Shown: one piece after another, positions 18,208 through 27,619 of the stretch
Numbering within the stretch: the first letter of the stretch is position 1
Layout: each line of letters begins with the position of its first letter
Assembly (NCBI GenBank): GCA_944321455.1
Contig: CALULI010000007.1
Span: 1 to 64,000 of the forward strand
Direction: 5' to 3'
Length of the DNA: 64,000 bases
DNA from: an uncultured Eggerthellaceae bacterium
Lineage (GTDB): Bacteria > Actinomycetota > Coriobacteriia > Coriobacteriales > Eggerthellaceae
Notes under the pieces: model-generated
Told to the model about the DNA's origin: nothing
The model's input: the letters and a program-made list of their open reading frames with translations, nothing else
The model's database searches: none
Position numbers and translations under genes: made by a program

Positions 18208-20055
18208 TTATATTTTTGGCATTTCGGAACTGTCCCTAAATACAAACAGCAGAAGCAACGGGACGCTTACTATTTCAGGTAAGAAGTAGCGAGGAATCAT
18301 ACCAGGCGAAACTACCGCAGAAGCAGTTAAAAGAAGAATTAAGACAGCCAAAGGAAGCATTGTCCATTTTTTCTGTTCGATAATCCTTATAAAGGAAAGA
18401 ACGACCAACCAGACATAAAAGGGAAGCGAAACACACAACGCCACCAGAGGTATATTTTGTAGGCATAGGAACAATCCTATGTTTTGTAAAAGAATAAGCA
18501 ACAAAGGAAATTTAGAATCAAAATGCGCGGGTTCGGAGCAAGAAGAGCCAAAAAAAGATGTCACCGTCCCGTCGTAAGAATCAGTTATACCATTGTAAGT
18601 ATTACTATAGGTATACGGATTCCATGCAGCTTGTGTATGTTGAATAAATGCATTTAAGTAACTTCCAGGATGCTGGATTCCAACTTGCACATATGCATTA
18701 GCTATTTCCGTAAGACTCATATTCGCCAATGTATAGCGAGATGTATCAGACAAAGTCGGCCAATAGTTTATAGGGGCCTGATAGTTGAGATCGTCCAACA
18801 TACTTATTTCGTCACTAGACAACGCCCCTGAAGAGTAAGTGTACGCCATTTGTTGAACAGGCACAGCCATTGCATCGATAGAATGATTTTTACTTGTCTG
18901 AACATTAAGAACATCAGCAACGGGATACAGCCAAACTAAGCTCGCCAGAAAAGACATAATCAGGCAGCTTGCAATTTGCTTACGATAACGCTTCATGCAA
19001 ATAATTGCTATCGGAATAAAAATAGCAAATGCATATAAGCCATTTGATCGCAGCACGCACACAAAAAAGCCGAGAAAAGAGAGAGCAACGAGAGAAGAAA
19101 TGGATGGTTTCTCACATTTTTTGGATAGCAACACTAAATTAGCAAGTTGCGTGACAAACAAAAGGGCTACCGCAGAAAACAAGACGTCCTTGGTTGAGCA
19201 ACTCGCAAACATTGGAATGATTGGATTGAGAATAGGGAACAACAAAGCCACTAGAAAAATAATTCTGTTTGTTGTGGCCTTCGAGACAGTGCTTATAACT
19301 TTAGTAAAAACAAAAGCGTAAAAAATCATTTGGAGTGCTGTAAAAACAGCCACTCCTGTATTGAAGTCAGAAAATGACGCAACACTACTTATAACGAATC
19401 CTAGAATCAAGGTATGTAAAACGGGATGATGGGAGTTTAGGTTCCCTGATGCATACTGATTCCATTCAGCGATATCAGAACCCCCCCCCACGTCATACAT
19501 AAAGAACCCGGGATACGCCGCTAGATACACAGGAATCCAACAAACGACAATAAGCGCAAAAACAGCTAATTGCTTTTTTACTGATAGCGGAGCCTTTTCG
19601 CGAACAAGAAACCTGCTTGAAAAAAGATGAATCTTATTACGACAATTGAAACAATTCCAAACAGGACTTATTAAAAAAGTTACAACGACCCCATTTATAA
19701 TAATCCATGCATAAAAACTGACGCTTTTAAAAGGAAGAATCTCATCTTCTAATGAATACGATCCTACTGATAAAGCAATAGACAGCATGAAAGCAAAACA
19801 AGCAGACGCAACCAACGATCGCCTGTCCTCAAATGTTGTCTTAAATGATTCCCTGCATCGTGAAGCAAAAAAAGTAAGCAATAAGAAAACAACAATAGGT
19901 AGAAAGCCGATAGAATAATGAATGCGGCACGATACGGGAATGAGATGTTCAACCGAAAACGCACCCACTAAACCAAACAACAGCGGAAAAGCTGCACTAT
20001 CCCAAAACTTCTTCAGTGATAGCGAAAACGTATTCCGAACTAAATTGTTTTCCAT
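18208..20055 (-). CDS. polytopic membrane protein, DUF6020-like, with internal G9 tract
   Basis: 615 residues, about a dozen hydrophobic segments and a large external loop at about 390-520. The block AYPGFFMYDVGGGSDIAEW followed by SHHPVLHTLILGF resembles the first external loop of GT-C-like or DUF6020 membrane proteins, in which the acidic residue and the HP pair are conserved, so a lipid-linked sugar transferase or surface-polymer role is possible. Codons for Gly-Gly-Gly here lie in a run of nine G (plus-strand C9 at 19481-19489). As read the gene is intact. It stands alone between metA and hom. Function is inferred only from architecture. Confidence 0.75.
   Translation of the reverse strand: MENNLVRNTFSLSLKKFWDSAAFPLLFGLVGAFSVEHLIPVSCRIHYSIGFLPIVVFLLLTFFASRCRESFKTTFEDRRSLVASACFAFMLSIALSVGSYSLEDEILPFKSVSFYAWIIINGVVVTFLISPVWNCFNCRNKIHLFSSRFLVREKAPLSVKKQLAVFALIVVCWIPVYLAAYPGFFMYDVGGGSDIAEWNQYASGNLNSHHPVLHTLILGFVISSVASFSDFNTGVAVFTALQMIFYAFVFTKVISTVSKATTNRIIFLVALLFPILNPIIPMFASCSTKDVLFSAVALLFVTQLANLVLLSKKCEKPSISSLVALSFLGFFVCVLRSNGLYAFAIFIPIAIICMKRYRKQIASCLIMSFLASLVWLYPVADVLNVQTSKNHSIDAMAVPVQQMAYTYSSGALSSDEISMLDDLNYQAPINYWPTLSDTSRYTLANMSLTEIANAYVQVGIQHPGSYLNAFIQHTQAAWNPYTYSNTYNGITDSYDGTVTSFFGSSCSEPAHFDSKFPLLLILLQNIGLFLCLQNIPLVALCVSLPFYVWLVVLSFIRIIEQKKWTMLPLAVLILLLTASAVVSPGMIPRYFLPEIVSVPLLLLFVFRDSSEMPKI
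19481..19489. repeat. C9/G9 homopolymer inside coding sequence
   Basis: Nine consecutive C on the plus strand encode three glycines of the membrane protein on the other strand. I noticed no other G/C run this long in the window. A change of one base would truncate the protein after about 190 codons. Confidence 0.95.
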
Positions 20056-20101
20056 ATATAATCCTATGCTTTTATTTACGCTTTATTTCTTAAACTAGCT
20101 T

Positions 20102-21388
20102 TTAATCCACCACGCGAATAACGGATGGTTCGCCACCCATTACTACGCCTTCAAGTGCCAAAATTTCATCAATTGCTTGACGCATGTTGCGCTCTTCTGC
20201 GGTGTGTGTCAAGAACACCAGATCAACCGCGTTGCGCGCCTTCGTACCGCGCTGCGTTACCGACTGAACAGAAATCTGATACTTCGCAAAGATATTAGCC
20301 GTTGCCGCTAAAACACCACTGCGGTCTGCAACCACAAAACGCAGGTAATACTTATACTTGGCATCTTCCATGCTCAAGATAGGCAGCTCATCCATGCAGG
20401 TGCAGCCAACAATAGGCTTGATGCCCATCTGGATATGGCGGCATACCTCAAGCACGTCACCCATAACCGCGCTTGCAGCAGGACCCGATCCAGCGCCTTC
20501 GCCAAAGAACATGGTTTCCCCTACTGCATCGCCTACAGCAAAGATAGCATTGAACACACCGTTAACGGTTGCCAACTGATGTTCTAGCGGAATCATGGTT
20601 GGATGAACACGAACCGCAACGCCTTCATCGCTGCGATACGCAAGCGCAACCAGCTTAACCGCAAAGCCCATATCCTTTGCCATAGCAATATCAACAGGAT
20701 TCAAATTGCGAATACCTTCGGCATAAACATCGTCCATAGTGACACGAGAATTAAACGCAATTGAAGACAAGATGGCTATCTTTGCCGCCGCATCAAGACC
20801 GTCAACGTCAGCCGTTGGATCAGCTTCAGCAAAGCCCCTATCCTGAGCTTCGCGCAAGGCTTCGTCATAGCTTAAGCCTGCTTCTTCCATACGCGTAAGC
20901 ATATAGTTGGTGGTACCGTTAACAATGCCCATGATGCTTGAAATTTCATTGGCAATCAGGGAATGCTTCAAAGGACCAATAATAGGGATGCCGCCACCGA
21001 CGCTTGCTTCAAACGCAACTTCCAAATCTTTTTCAGCAGCTTTGGCAAAAATCTCTTCGCCTGCCGTTGCCATCAGTGCTTTATTGGCCGTAACCACATG
21101 CTTACCTGCACCCAGCGCTTCCAAGATAACGTTTTTGGCAACGCCCGTACCGCCAATAAGCTCAATAACTAAATCAATATCAGGATCGTTGATAATGTCT
21201 TGATAATCCTGGGTGAAAATATCATCTACTCCATGCTCAATAGCCTGTTCAGGATTGCGTGAACAAACGCGCGTCAGCTCAATGTCAATGCCATAGTGAC
21301 GCTTGAAGTCTTCTTTGTGGTTGCGCAAGATTTCGATGCAGCCACCGCCAACGGTTCCTGTTCCAACCAAACCTACTTTGACTGTCAT
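20102..21388 (-). CDS. hom: homoserine dehydrogenase
   Basis: 428 residues. N-terminal Rossmann fold VGLVGTGTVGGGCIEIL, catalytic-domain blocks GIVNGTTNYMLTRM and DPTADVDGLDAAAKIAIL, then a C-terminal ACT domain from about 345 (YYLRFVVADRSGVLAATANIF), the usual regulatory module that senses threonine. It reduces aspartate semialdehyde to homoserine in the cytosol, feeding MetA and threonine synthesis. The gene lies 77 bases downstream of lysA on the same strand, grouping two branches of the aspartate family. Confidence 0.96.
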   Translation of the reverse strand: MTVKVGLVGTGTVGGGCIEILRNHKEDFKRHYGIDIELTRVCSRNPEQAIEHGVDDIFTQDYQDIINDPDIDLVIELIGGTGVAKNVILEALGAGKHVVTANKALMATAGEEIFAKAAEKDLEVAFEASVGGGIPIIGPLKHSLIANEISSIMGIVNGTTNYMLTRMEEAGLSYDEALREAQDRGFAEADPTADVDGLDAAAKIAILSSIAFNSRVTMDDVYAEGIRNLNPVDIAMAKDMGFAVKLVALAYRSDEGVAVRVHPTMIPLEHQLATVNGVFNAIFAVGDAVGETMFFGEGAGSGPAASAVMGDVLEVCRHIQMGIKPIVGCTCMDELPILSMEDAKYKYYLRFVVADRSGVLAATANIFAKYQISVQSVTQRGTKARNAVDLVFLTHTAEERNMRQAIDEILALEGVVMGGEPSVIRVVD

Positions 21389-21465
21389 ACCAATCCCTTC
21401 TGTCAGGCTCTTATAGCCGCCTACTAACGCGCTTGATCGCGTTTTGTAATGCGTCCTTCGGTTTA

Positions 21466-22824
21466 TTAATCAATATCGCACGCCATCAGATCAGCATACG
21501 TCTCACGACGCGTAACCAACGTGGCTTTGCCATCCTTTACAAACACAATACCCGGTCGAGGCTGTCCGTTGTAGTTACTAGACATTGAGTGGCAATATGC
21601 GCCGGTGCCGAACATGCACAGCACGTCACCAATTTCAGGATGCTGAATAGGACGGTCAATAGCAACCGCATCGCCACTTTCGCAATGCTTGCCAGCCACG
21701 GTCACAATTTCAGTGCGTGGCTGCCCTGCCTTGTTAGCAATAACGGGTTCATAGTCTGCATGGTAGAGCGCGGTGCGGATGTTGTCTGACATGCCGCCAT
21801 CAACCGCCACATACTTACGAATGCCAGGCAGCGTTTTCAGATTGCCTACGGTGTACAACGTAACACCGGGAACTGCCACCAAACTGCGGCCTGGTTCGCA
21901 CAAAATGCGAGGCTGCTTGAAGTCATACTTCGCGCACGCAGCTTTCATGGCAGTGGTAATAGTTTCTGCGAAGTCATCAATAGAGGCAGGCTTGTCTTCT
22001 GCGGTATAGGCAATGCCTAAGCCGCCGCCCACATCAATATCATCAATTTCATAGCCATACTCACGCTTGATACGCGCAGCCAGCTCTACAATCACGTCCA
22101 CTGCTTCGCCAAAGGAATGCAGGGCAAAAATCTGCGAACCAATATGCATATGCAGACCCGCCAAGCGCACATGGGGCGTATTCAAGAAATCCTTGATGCA
22201 GCTAAACGCGAAATCATCACGCATGGTAAAGCCAAACTTTGAGTCCTCACAGCCCGTGCGAATGTATTCGTGAGTGTCCGCCTCAACACCAGGAGTAACG
22301 CGCATGTACACATCCTGGGTGGTGCCCAACTTTTGTGCGATGGCAGAAATGCGCGCAAGTTCGGTACGAGAATCCACCACAATGCACCCCACGCCAGCTT
22401 CAACTGCCTCCTGCAATTCCTGCGGGGTCTTGTTGTTGCCGTGTACTACCACGCGCTCCATAGGAAAATCAACCGCACGCGCAATGGCTAGCTCGCCGCC
22501 GCCAGACACATCCAGGCATAAGCCATGGCGCGCCACCAGGCGACAGACTGCCTTGTTCAAGAAAGCCTTGCTGGCATACGCCACGTTTGAATTTTCATAG
22601 CGCGACTGAAATGCGCTGCGATACGTTTCCATGCGGTTTTCAAGATCAGCCTGGTCATAGACGTACAGCGCCGTGCCGTAGTCGTGCGCCAGCTCCACCA
22701 TGTCAACGCCACCAATAAACAGATGGTCATCCTTGACTTCTGCGGTCATAGGCAAGCAAGCGCCCAGTTCCATGGTGGTGCGGTTGTCAGGCTGTTTGGA
22801 AAGATCAGATGCGGGAAGTGACAT
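21466..22824 (-). CDS. lysA: diaminopimelate decarboxylase
   Basis: 452 residues, fold-type III PLP enzyme. The PLP lysine is in NVAYASKAFLNKAV, phosphate-binding glycines in DVGGGLGIAY and CEPGRSLVA, HMHIGSQIF is the conserved histidine block, and the second active-site Cys precedes ESGDAVAIDRP (KHCESGD). GTGAYCHSMSSNYNGQPRP is the C-terminal signature. It decarboxylates meso-diaminopimelate to lysine, the last step of the pathway. Probably co-transcribed with hom. Confidence 0.96.
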   Translation of the reverse strand: MSLPASDLSKQPDNRTTMELGACLPMTAEVKDDHLFIGGVDMVELAHDYGTALYVYDQADLENRMETYRSAFQSRYENSNVAYASKAFLNKAVCRLVARHGLCLDVSGGGELAIARAVDFPMERVVVHGNNKTPQELQEAVEAGVGCIVVDSRTELARISAIAQKLGTTQDVYMRVTPGVEADTHEYIRTGCEDSKFGFTMRDDFAFSCIKDFLNTPHVRLAGLHMHIGSQIFALHSFGEAVDVIVELAARIKREYGYEIDDIDVGGGLGIAYTAEDKPASIDDFAETITTAMKAACAKYDFKQPRILCEPGRSLVAVPGVTLYTVGNLKTLPGIRKYVAVDGGMSDNIRTALYHADYEPVIANKAGQPRTEIVTVAGKHCESGDAVAIDRPIQHPEIGDVLCMFGTGAYCHSMSSNYNGQPRPGIVFVKDGKATLVTRRETYADLMACDID

Positions 22825-22954
22825 AGCTACCTTTCTTTATTCATAAACTTATGTAAACCCTTGCGGTACGAACCTTCTGCGCTATAAACGTCTCCGCTAC
22901 AACGCCTCTGGCACAAACGCCTACGATAGAACCCCTACGGCATAAGCCCTGCCG

Positions 22955-24697
22955 TTACGAAAACAGCGCCAAAAAGCGATCAAGAAGCGTTTGCTCTTGC
23001 GCAGGCTCTTCGACTGCTTCGGGCTCTTGTACCTTTATGGGGTCAGTCGATAGTACGAATTGCACTAGTGTAACATTGGTATTTTTCGAACTGGTAAAAC
23101 TTGTTGGCGTGAAATCTGACGTGTCGTAGGTGGACATCAGGTTGTCAATTTCGCTTTGCACAGCATCAGGAATACCCTGGGTTTCCTGAGCGAAGGTGGC
23201 CGTGCCTTGAGTGAGTGTTTGCGCGCCGTCCGTCAACTGCTGCGTACCGCCCGCAAGCTGGTTAGCTCCTTCAGCAAGTGATTCCGCTCCGCCCTCAAGA
23301 GCGGACATGCCGCCAATGAGCGATTGCGCATCATCAGCACTGCCAAAACCACTGGCTACTTGATTCAGAGTCTCTGCTGCGGTAGAGGCAGCTACTTGTC
23401 CTACCGTTGCACGGGTGTAATTTTCCATGGCATTCCCGTAGGCTTCAGCAGGCTCTTCGACAGAACTCGATGCAAGTGCGGCTTTCATCCACTCTTCCTT
23501 ACCGGCACTTGGATTAGTCTCTGCCGCAATGCGATACGCTTCTGCAACCGCAGCCACATACGTAGCCTGCGTCTGTGTTAATTGCGCTTGAGCTGCTGAA
23601 ACCTGAGCCGCCGCCGCATCAGCAGCAGCTTCATTGTCTGTTGCACTTACCTGCAATCCCTGCTGATACTGCTGCAGTCCCTGGCTCATTTGAGTCACCC
23701 CAGCAGAGACTTCGGCAGCACCTGCCGCCACCTGCTGAGTAGCGCCGTCAACGCTACCCATGCCATCTGAGACCCGCTTGGCACCTTCGTTTATCTGCTG
23801 CGCACCATCAACCAACGCATCAAACTGCGACACTAAGCTATCGGTGTCAGGTAAATCAAGCGCCATCGAAAATGGAATAGCCGCAAAGCTCATGCTGTCC
23901 ATTTCGAAATTCTGCACATCAGCGCTCAGCGACACCGACCCATCAGAGTCTGGCATAACCATAAAGCTGACCGTAGTGTCGGACCCTGCCAACGCAATGG
24001 ATCCTTGGTCGGTTTTCACATTTTGCGCTACCTCCATAGGCAGCGTGCAGGTAATTTGCATGAGGTAATTATCAAAGTAGCTGGGATCAACCGCTGTATT
24101 TTCAGTCGTAGAAATGTGCAGTTCAAACGAACCACTCTTGCCCGCCAAATCTTCGGGCGCGATGGTTTGGCCGTCCAGTTTGTACTCAATGGAAATATTC
24201 CAAGGGATAGTGGCGTTAGGCATAGTGCCCTGGTAGGTAAAGCCACCTTCAGGCATGGTGAAGATAACCGAATCAGAGGTCTGGGCAATTTGTGAGGTAT
24301 CCGTCAAATTGACAACGGACGAATACGCGCCGAAGTCTTCTACCGTTTTGCCTGCTTGAGCCTCCAAAACATTAACCACATAGGCATCCTTGGTCGCGCC
24401 GTTGGGACCTAAGGTGGCATAGATAATTTCTTGCTTTTCTGCACTGCCTCCAATATCGGCAAGCTGCACAGCTTGCCCATCTTTGGAAGATGCCCCACCA
24501 GCTGCCTCTTCAGCCGACGCGCTCACCTGCTGAACGGCGCCTTGATCCTGCGCATCATCAGCATAAGAAGACAGCGGTGCGGCCACGCACGGAACCGCCA
24601 GCGCCACCGTAAGAGCAGCCGCCATAGAGGTTCGCGCCGCAGAGCGCGGCAGACGCTTTGCTTCATGTTTTCCGCGATGTCTTGATCGATAAACCAT
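22955..24697 (-). CDS. secreted heptad-repeat (xxxLxxG) protein, partner of MMPL exporter
   Basis: 580 residues. A positively charged N-terminus and hydrophobic stretch (SMAAALTVALAVPCVAA, about 25-41) form a signal peptide. The middle (about 290-510) consists of repeated Gly-rich heptads such as INEGAKRVSDGM and QVAAGAAEVSAGVTQM, the X-X-X-L-X-X-G type also seen in YhgE/Pip proteins, with an Ala/Gln-rich coiled-coil between. Only a short tail follows and no clear C-terminal membrane anchor is visible. It begins two bases after the MMPL gene, so the two are one operon, and such pairs are common in Gram-positive bacteria. A periplasm-like accessory role in export is inferred. Confidence 0.75.
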   Translation of the reverse strand: MVYRSRHRGKHEAKRLPRSAARTSMAAALTVALAVPCVAAPLSSYADDAQDQGAVQQVSASAEEAAGGASSKDGQAVQLADIGGSAEKQEIIYATLGPNGATKDAYVVNVLEAQAGKTVEDFGAYSSVVNLTDTSQIAQTSDSVIFTMPEGGFTYQGTMPNATIPWNISIEYKLDGQTIAPEDLAGKSGSFELHISTTENTAVDPSYFDNYLMQITCTLPMEVAQNVKTDQGSIALAGSDTTVSFMVMPDSDGSVSLSADVQNFEMDSMSFAAIPFSMALDLPDTDSLVSQFDALVDGAQQINEGAKRVSDGMGSVDGATQQVAAGAAEVSAGVTQMSQGLQQYQQGLQVSATDNEAAADAAAAQVSAAQAQLTQTQATYVAAVAEAYRIAAETNPSAGKEEWMKAALASSSVEEPAEAYGNAMENYTRATVGQVAASTAAETLNQVASGFGSADDAQSLIGGMSALEGGAESLAEGANQLAGGTQQLTDGAQTLTQGTATFAQETQGIPDAVQSEIDNLMSTYDTSDFTPTSFTSSKNTNVTLVQFVLSTDPIKVQEPEAVEEPAQEQTLLDRFLALFS

Positions 24698-24699
24698 AG

Positions 24700-26835
24700 C
24701 TACTCCTTCTCAAGGTTCTGAGTAGAAGATGGGTCTGTACCCTGGAAAAAACGTGCCTTCCAGGTAGTTTTTTCGACAACTTTGTCCAGCAAAAGGAACA
24801 AAATTGGTAACAGCAAAAAGGTATTGAGCGCCGCAATAAACGCACCGCGGCCAATGAGCGTGCCTAATCCCGCGATAACACCATTCGATGAAATAACGCC
24901 AATGAGCGCACCGCAAATGGTCAGGATAATAGACGACGTCAAAATGGTAATGGCCGAATCAGAAATGGCCGCAAGCATGGCCGCCCGCCGCTCCATACTC
25001 CTGCGCTTTTCAAGATACGACTTGGTCAGAATAATGGTGTAGTCCACTGTCGCACCCAGCATGATGGCACTAATAATCAAATACCCAATGTATTGGATGG
25101 TCTCTCCCATGAAATACGGGATGGCCAAGTTCACCCAAATAGAAATTTCAATGGTCAAAAGTAGAATAAGCGGAATACTGAGCGACCTAAACATCAGCAA
25201 CAGCACCAAACCAATGGTGATCACTGATGCCAACATGATGCGCAGCGAGTCCTCGTTCACAATGAGCGACATGTCATACGAGGTCACCGCAGAGCCCACC
25301 AAATAGTTTTGTTGCGGGTAGAATTCGTTACCAATATCGCGAATGTGCTGAATCGCGTCAAACGCTTCCTGACTTTCCCCCATAAGCGACGTTGTAATGA
25401 CAATGCGCGAATAGCCGTTAGACACCAGCTGCGAAAGGCTGTCTTGCGGGACGAATTCTTCAGGAATGTTGGCCGAAACCGCTGTGACGTACGATGTTAC
25501 CGATGTAACCCCGTCCACGTTCTCAATTTCATCCACCATCTGGCGCTCGGTTCCCCACTGGCCTTCAGGAACCAGCATGACCCACGATTCGTTTGCGCCA
25601 AAGACTTCTTCAATCTTGTTGGAGTCTTCATAGAGCTGCGAACCTGGCTCCACAAAACTGCTGGCGCCGTACACAAAGTTCGGCTGGCGTTGGCCAAGAT
25701 AGGCGGGCACCGTAATCAGCGCCACAATAATAGTGAAGGGAACTGCCAGGCGCAAACACCACTTAGCAAACGTGTCAAAGGATGGAAGTAATTTGCGGTG
25801 CGCCGTTTTAGCCAGCACTTTTTCGCTTGCCAAAACAAGAATAGGCAGCAAAAACAGAACGCACAAAAAGCTGAACACAATGCCTTTTGCCAGCACCACG
25901 CCCATGTCGGCGCCAATCAAAAACACCATGACGCATAGGGACAAAAAACCAAAGAACGTGGTTGCCGCAGAAGAAGCAATAACGCTTGCCGCTTTATGCA
26001 TAGCAGCAAGCGCGGCATCATACGAAGACAAACCTTCCGCCCTAAAGCCACGGAAGGCGTGCAGCATCACGATGCCGTAGTCCATTGATACGGCAAGCTG
26101 CAAAACCGCCGCACACATCTGCGTGATAAACGAAATTTCGCCGAAAATGATGTTAGTGCCCAAGTTGTAGACAATGGAAACACCGATGACGCTCAAGAAC
26201 AGCACGGGCTCAAACCAGGCTTCGCTCGTCAGCAGCAACAGACCCAAAATAACAATGACTGCCATGATCATAATCAGCTGGATCTCAAAGTCAGACGATC
26301 CTGCCGCAACGGCCGAATTGACCGCATCACCCGCCATGGCCACATCGCGCGCACCCAGCGCAGAAGCCGCACCTTCGATGCTGTCCATTGCAGCAGATGC
26401 CTGTGTCGTATCAAGGGCAACCTGGTAGAGGTAGGTATCGCCCGATTTCCAGGCAGCGACAGCATCAGGATCATACGTCTCTAGCGGAACCGACGTGTCA
26501 CACGTGGTCCCTAACCACATCACATCTTCCACCCCTTGCGTTTGCTCCATCTGAGTGGCAAGGTCGCTTGCTTGCATGAGCGAAAGCCCCTCAACCATCA
26601 CCTGCGCATTGGGCGTAGGCGCGTCAAAGGTTTCATTCATTTTATGAAGCGATATGGTAGAAGCGGAATCTTCAGGAAGATAATCGGAGAACTGGTAGTT
26701 AATCTTTACGCCAGGAATACAAAGCGCTGCCGCAATCAAAAGCACAAGGGCCACAATAATCACCGCACGACGGTGATTTAAAGCGCCCCGAAATAGTTTG
26801 TCGATAAACGATTGCACGCTACGTTCCTCATACAT
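24700..26835 (-). CDS. MMPL/RND family transporter
   Basis: 711 residues, two repeats each of one transmembrane helix, an external domain and five further helices (12 in all). External domains are at about 45-180 and 395-520. Blocks such as SMDYGIVMLHAFRGFR and GATVDYTIILTKSYLEKRR are the paired TM4/TM10 segments with the proton-relay Asp-Tyr typical of MMPL proteins. It probably exports lipids, glycolipids or drugs using the proton gradient. First gene of a two-gene operon with the heptad-repeat protein and divergent from rlmH. Confidence 0.9.
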   Translation of the reverse strand: MYEERSVQSFIDKLFRGALNHRRAVIIVALVLLIAAALCIPGVKINYQFSDYLPEDSASTISLHKMNETFDAPTPNAQVMVEGLSLMQASDLATQMEQTQGVEDVMWLGTTCDTSVPLETYDPDAVAAWKSGDTYLYQVALDTTQASAAMDSIEGAASALGARDVAMAGDAVNSAVAAGSSDFEIQLIMIMAVIVILGLLLLTSEAWFEPVLFLSVIGVSIVYNLGTNIIFGEISFITQMCAAVLQLAVSMDYGIVMLHAFRGFRAEGLSSYDAALAAMHKAASVIASSAATTFFGFLSLCVMVFLIGADMGVVLAKGIVFSFLCVLFLLPILVLASEKVLAKTAHRKLLPSFDTFAKWCLRLAVPFTIIVALITVPAYLGQRQPNFVYGASSFVEPGSQLYEDSNKIEEVFGANESWVMLVPEGQWGTERQMVDEIENVDGVTSVTSYVTAVSANIPEEFVPQDSLSQLVSNGYSRIVITTSLMGESQEAFDAIQHIRDIGNEFYPQQNYLVGSAVTSYDMSLIVNEDSLRIMLASVITIGLVLLLMFRSLSIPLILLLTIEISIWVNLAIPYFMGETIQYIGYLIISAIMLGATVDYTIILTKSYLEKRRSMERRAAMLAAISDSAITILTSSIILTICGALIGVISSNGVIAGLGTLIGRGAFIAALNTFLLLPILFLLLDKVVEKTTWKARFFQGTDPSSTQNLEKE

Positions 26836-27020
26836 GATGCGTTCAAGCTACGCTGCTGTCAGGCTGGTCGCCTTGCACACTGCGCTGCTGTCAGGCCGCG
26901 CCGTTGCCCAGGCCTACTGCTCAAGCTGCGCTTGCGCCCTTCGCGTTGCCTGACGTTGTTCTTTGCTTTATTTCTGTTACATTACTACTGTTTTCGTCTA
27001 CTTATTGTACAGGAGAGTTC

Positions 27021-27464
27021 ATGCTCAGTATTTCCATTTTTGCTGTCGGCAAATTGAAAGAGCGCTTTTGGAAAGATGCCTGCGCCGAATACCTGAAGCG
27101 CCTTGGCGGCTATGCCAAAGTAAGCGTGCGTGAAATTCCTGATTCAAATAAAGAGCGCGAAGCCGAAAGCTTGTTAGCAGCGCTGCCCGATCACGGGCCC
27201 ATCATTTTGTTGGACATTCGCGGTAAAGAAGTATCCAGCGAAGCCCTGTCCGAAAAAATTGAAACCTATGCGCTTGGTGGAACGTCACAGATAGCCTTCA
27301 TTATTGGCGGCAGCGATGGCGTTACCAAGGAAGTGCGCGAACGAGCGACGGAGCGCATCAGCTTTGGGCCCATCACCTTGCCGCATAACTTAGCGCGCGT
27401 GGTGTTGTTGGAACAGCTCTACCGTGCGTTCAAAATTACACGGCATGAGCCCTATCACAAATAG
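27021..27464 (+). CDS. rlmH: 23S rRNA pseudouridine-1915 N3-methyltransferase
   Basis: 147 residues from ATG 27021 (MLSISIFAVGKLKERFW) behind AGGAGAG; an upstream ATG at 26904 gives a non-conserved extension. SPOUT fold with the SAM-binding knot seen in IAFIIGGSDGVTKEV and ITLPHNLARVVLLEQLYRA, ending with the family C-terminus HEPYHK. It methylates the pseudouridine at position 1915 (E. coli numbering) of helix 69 on the assembled 70S ribosome. Single gene. Confidence 0.96.
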   Translation: MLSISIFAVGKLKERFWKDACAEYLKRLGGYAKVSVREIPDSNKEREAESLLAALPDHGPIILLDIRGKEVSSEALSEKIETYALGGTSQIAFIIGGSDGVTKEVRERATERISFGPITLPHNLARVVLLEQLYRAFKITRHEPYHK

Positions 27465-27478
27465 TGGATTGAAAAAAC

Positions 27479-27504
27479 AAGGCGCCAGCAAACGCCGACG
27501 CCTT
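27479..27504. terminator. terminator between rlmH and LCP gene
   Basis: AAGGCG (27479-27484) and CGCCTT (27499-27504) form a stem with further GGCG/CGCC pairing possible. On the minus strand it is followed by TTGTTTTTT, so it best serves the LCP gene; it also lies 14 bases after the rlmH stop. Confidence 0.6.
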
Positions 27505-27531
27505 GAAGTGTTTATGAGATTTCTGCGACCA

Positions 27532-27619
27532 GCCTGCCTGGCGTTTACGATCCGCCTGCTTGACGCTTGCAACCCGCCTGCTTGACGCTTGCGCCTCACC
27601 TATTTGACGCTTACGACCA
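27532..27619. repeat. four tandem 22-bp imperfect repeats across the LCP stop codon
   Basis: Units at 27532-27553, 27554-27575, 27576-27597 and 27598-27619 share the pattern CTGCTTGACGCTTGC with scattered changes. The last unit contains the stop codon of the LCP gene, so the array seems to have grown from its 3' end into the untranslated region. Confidence 0.8.
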
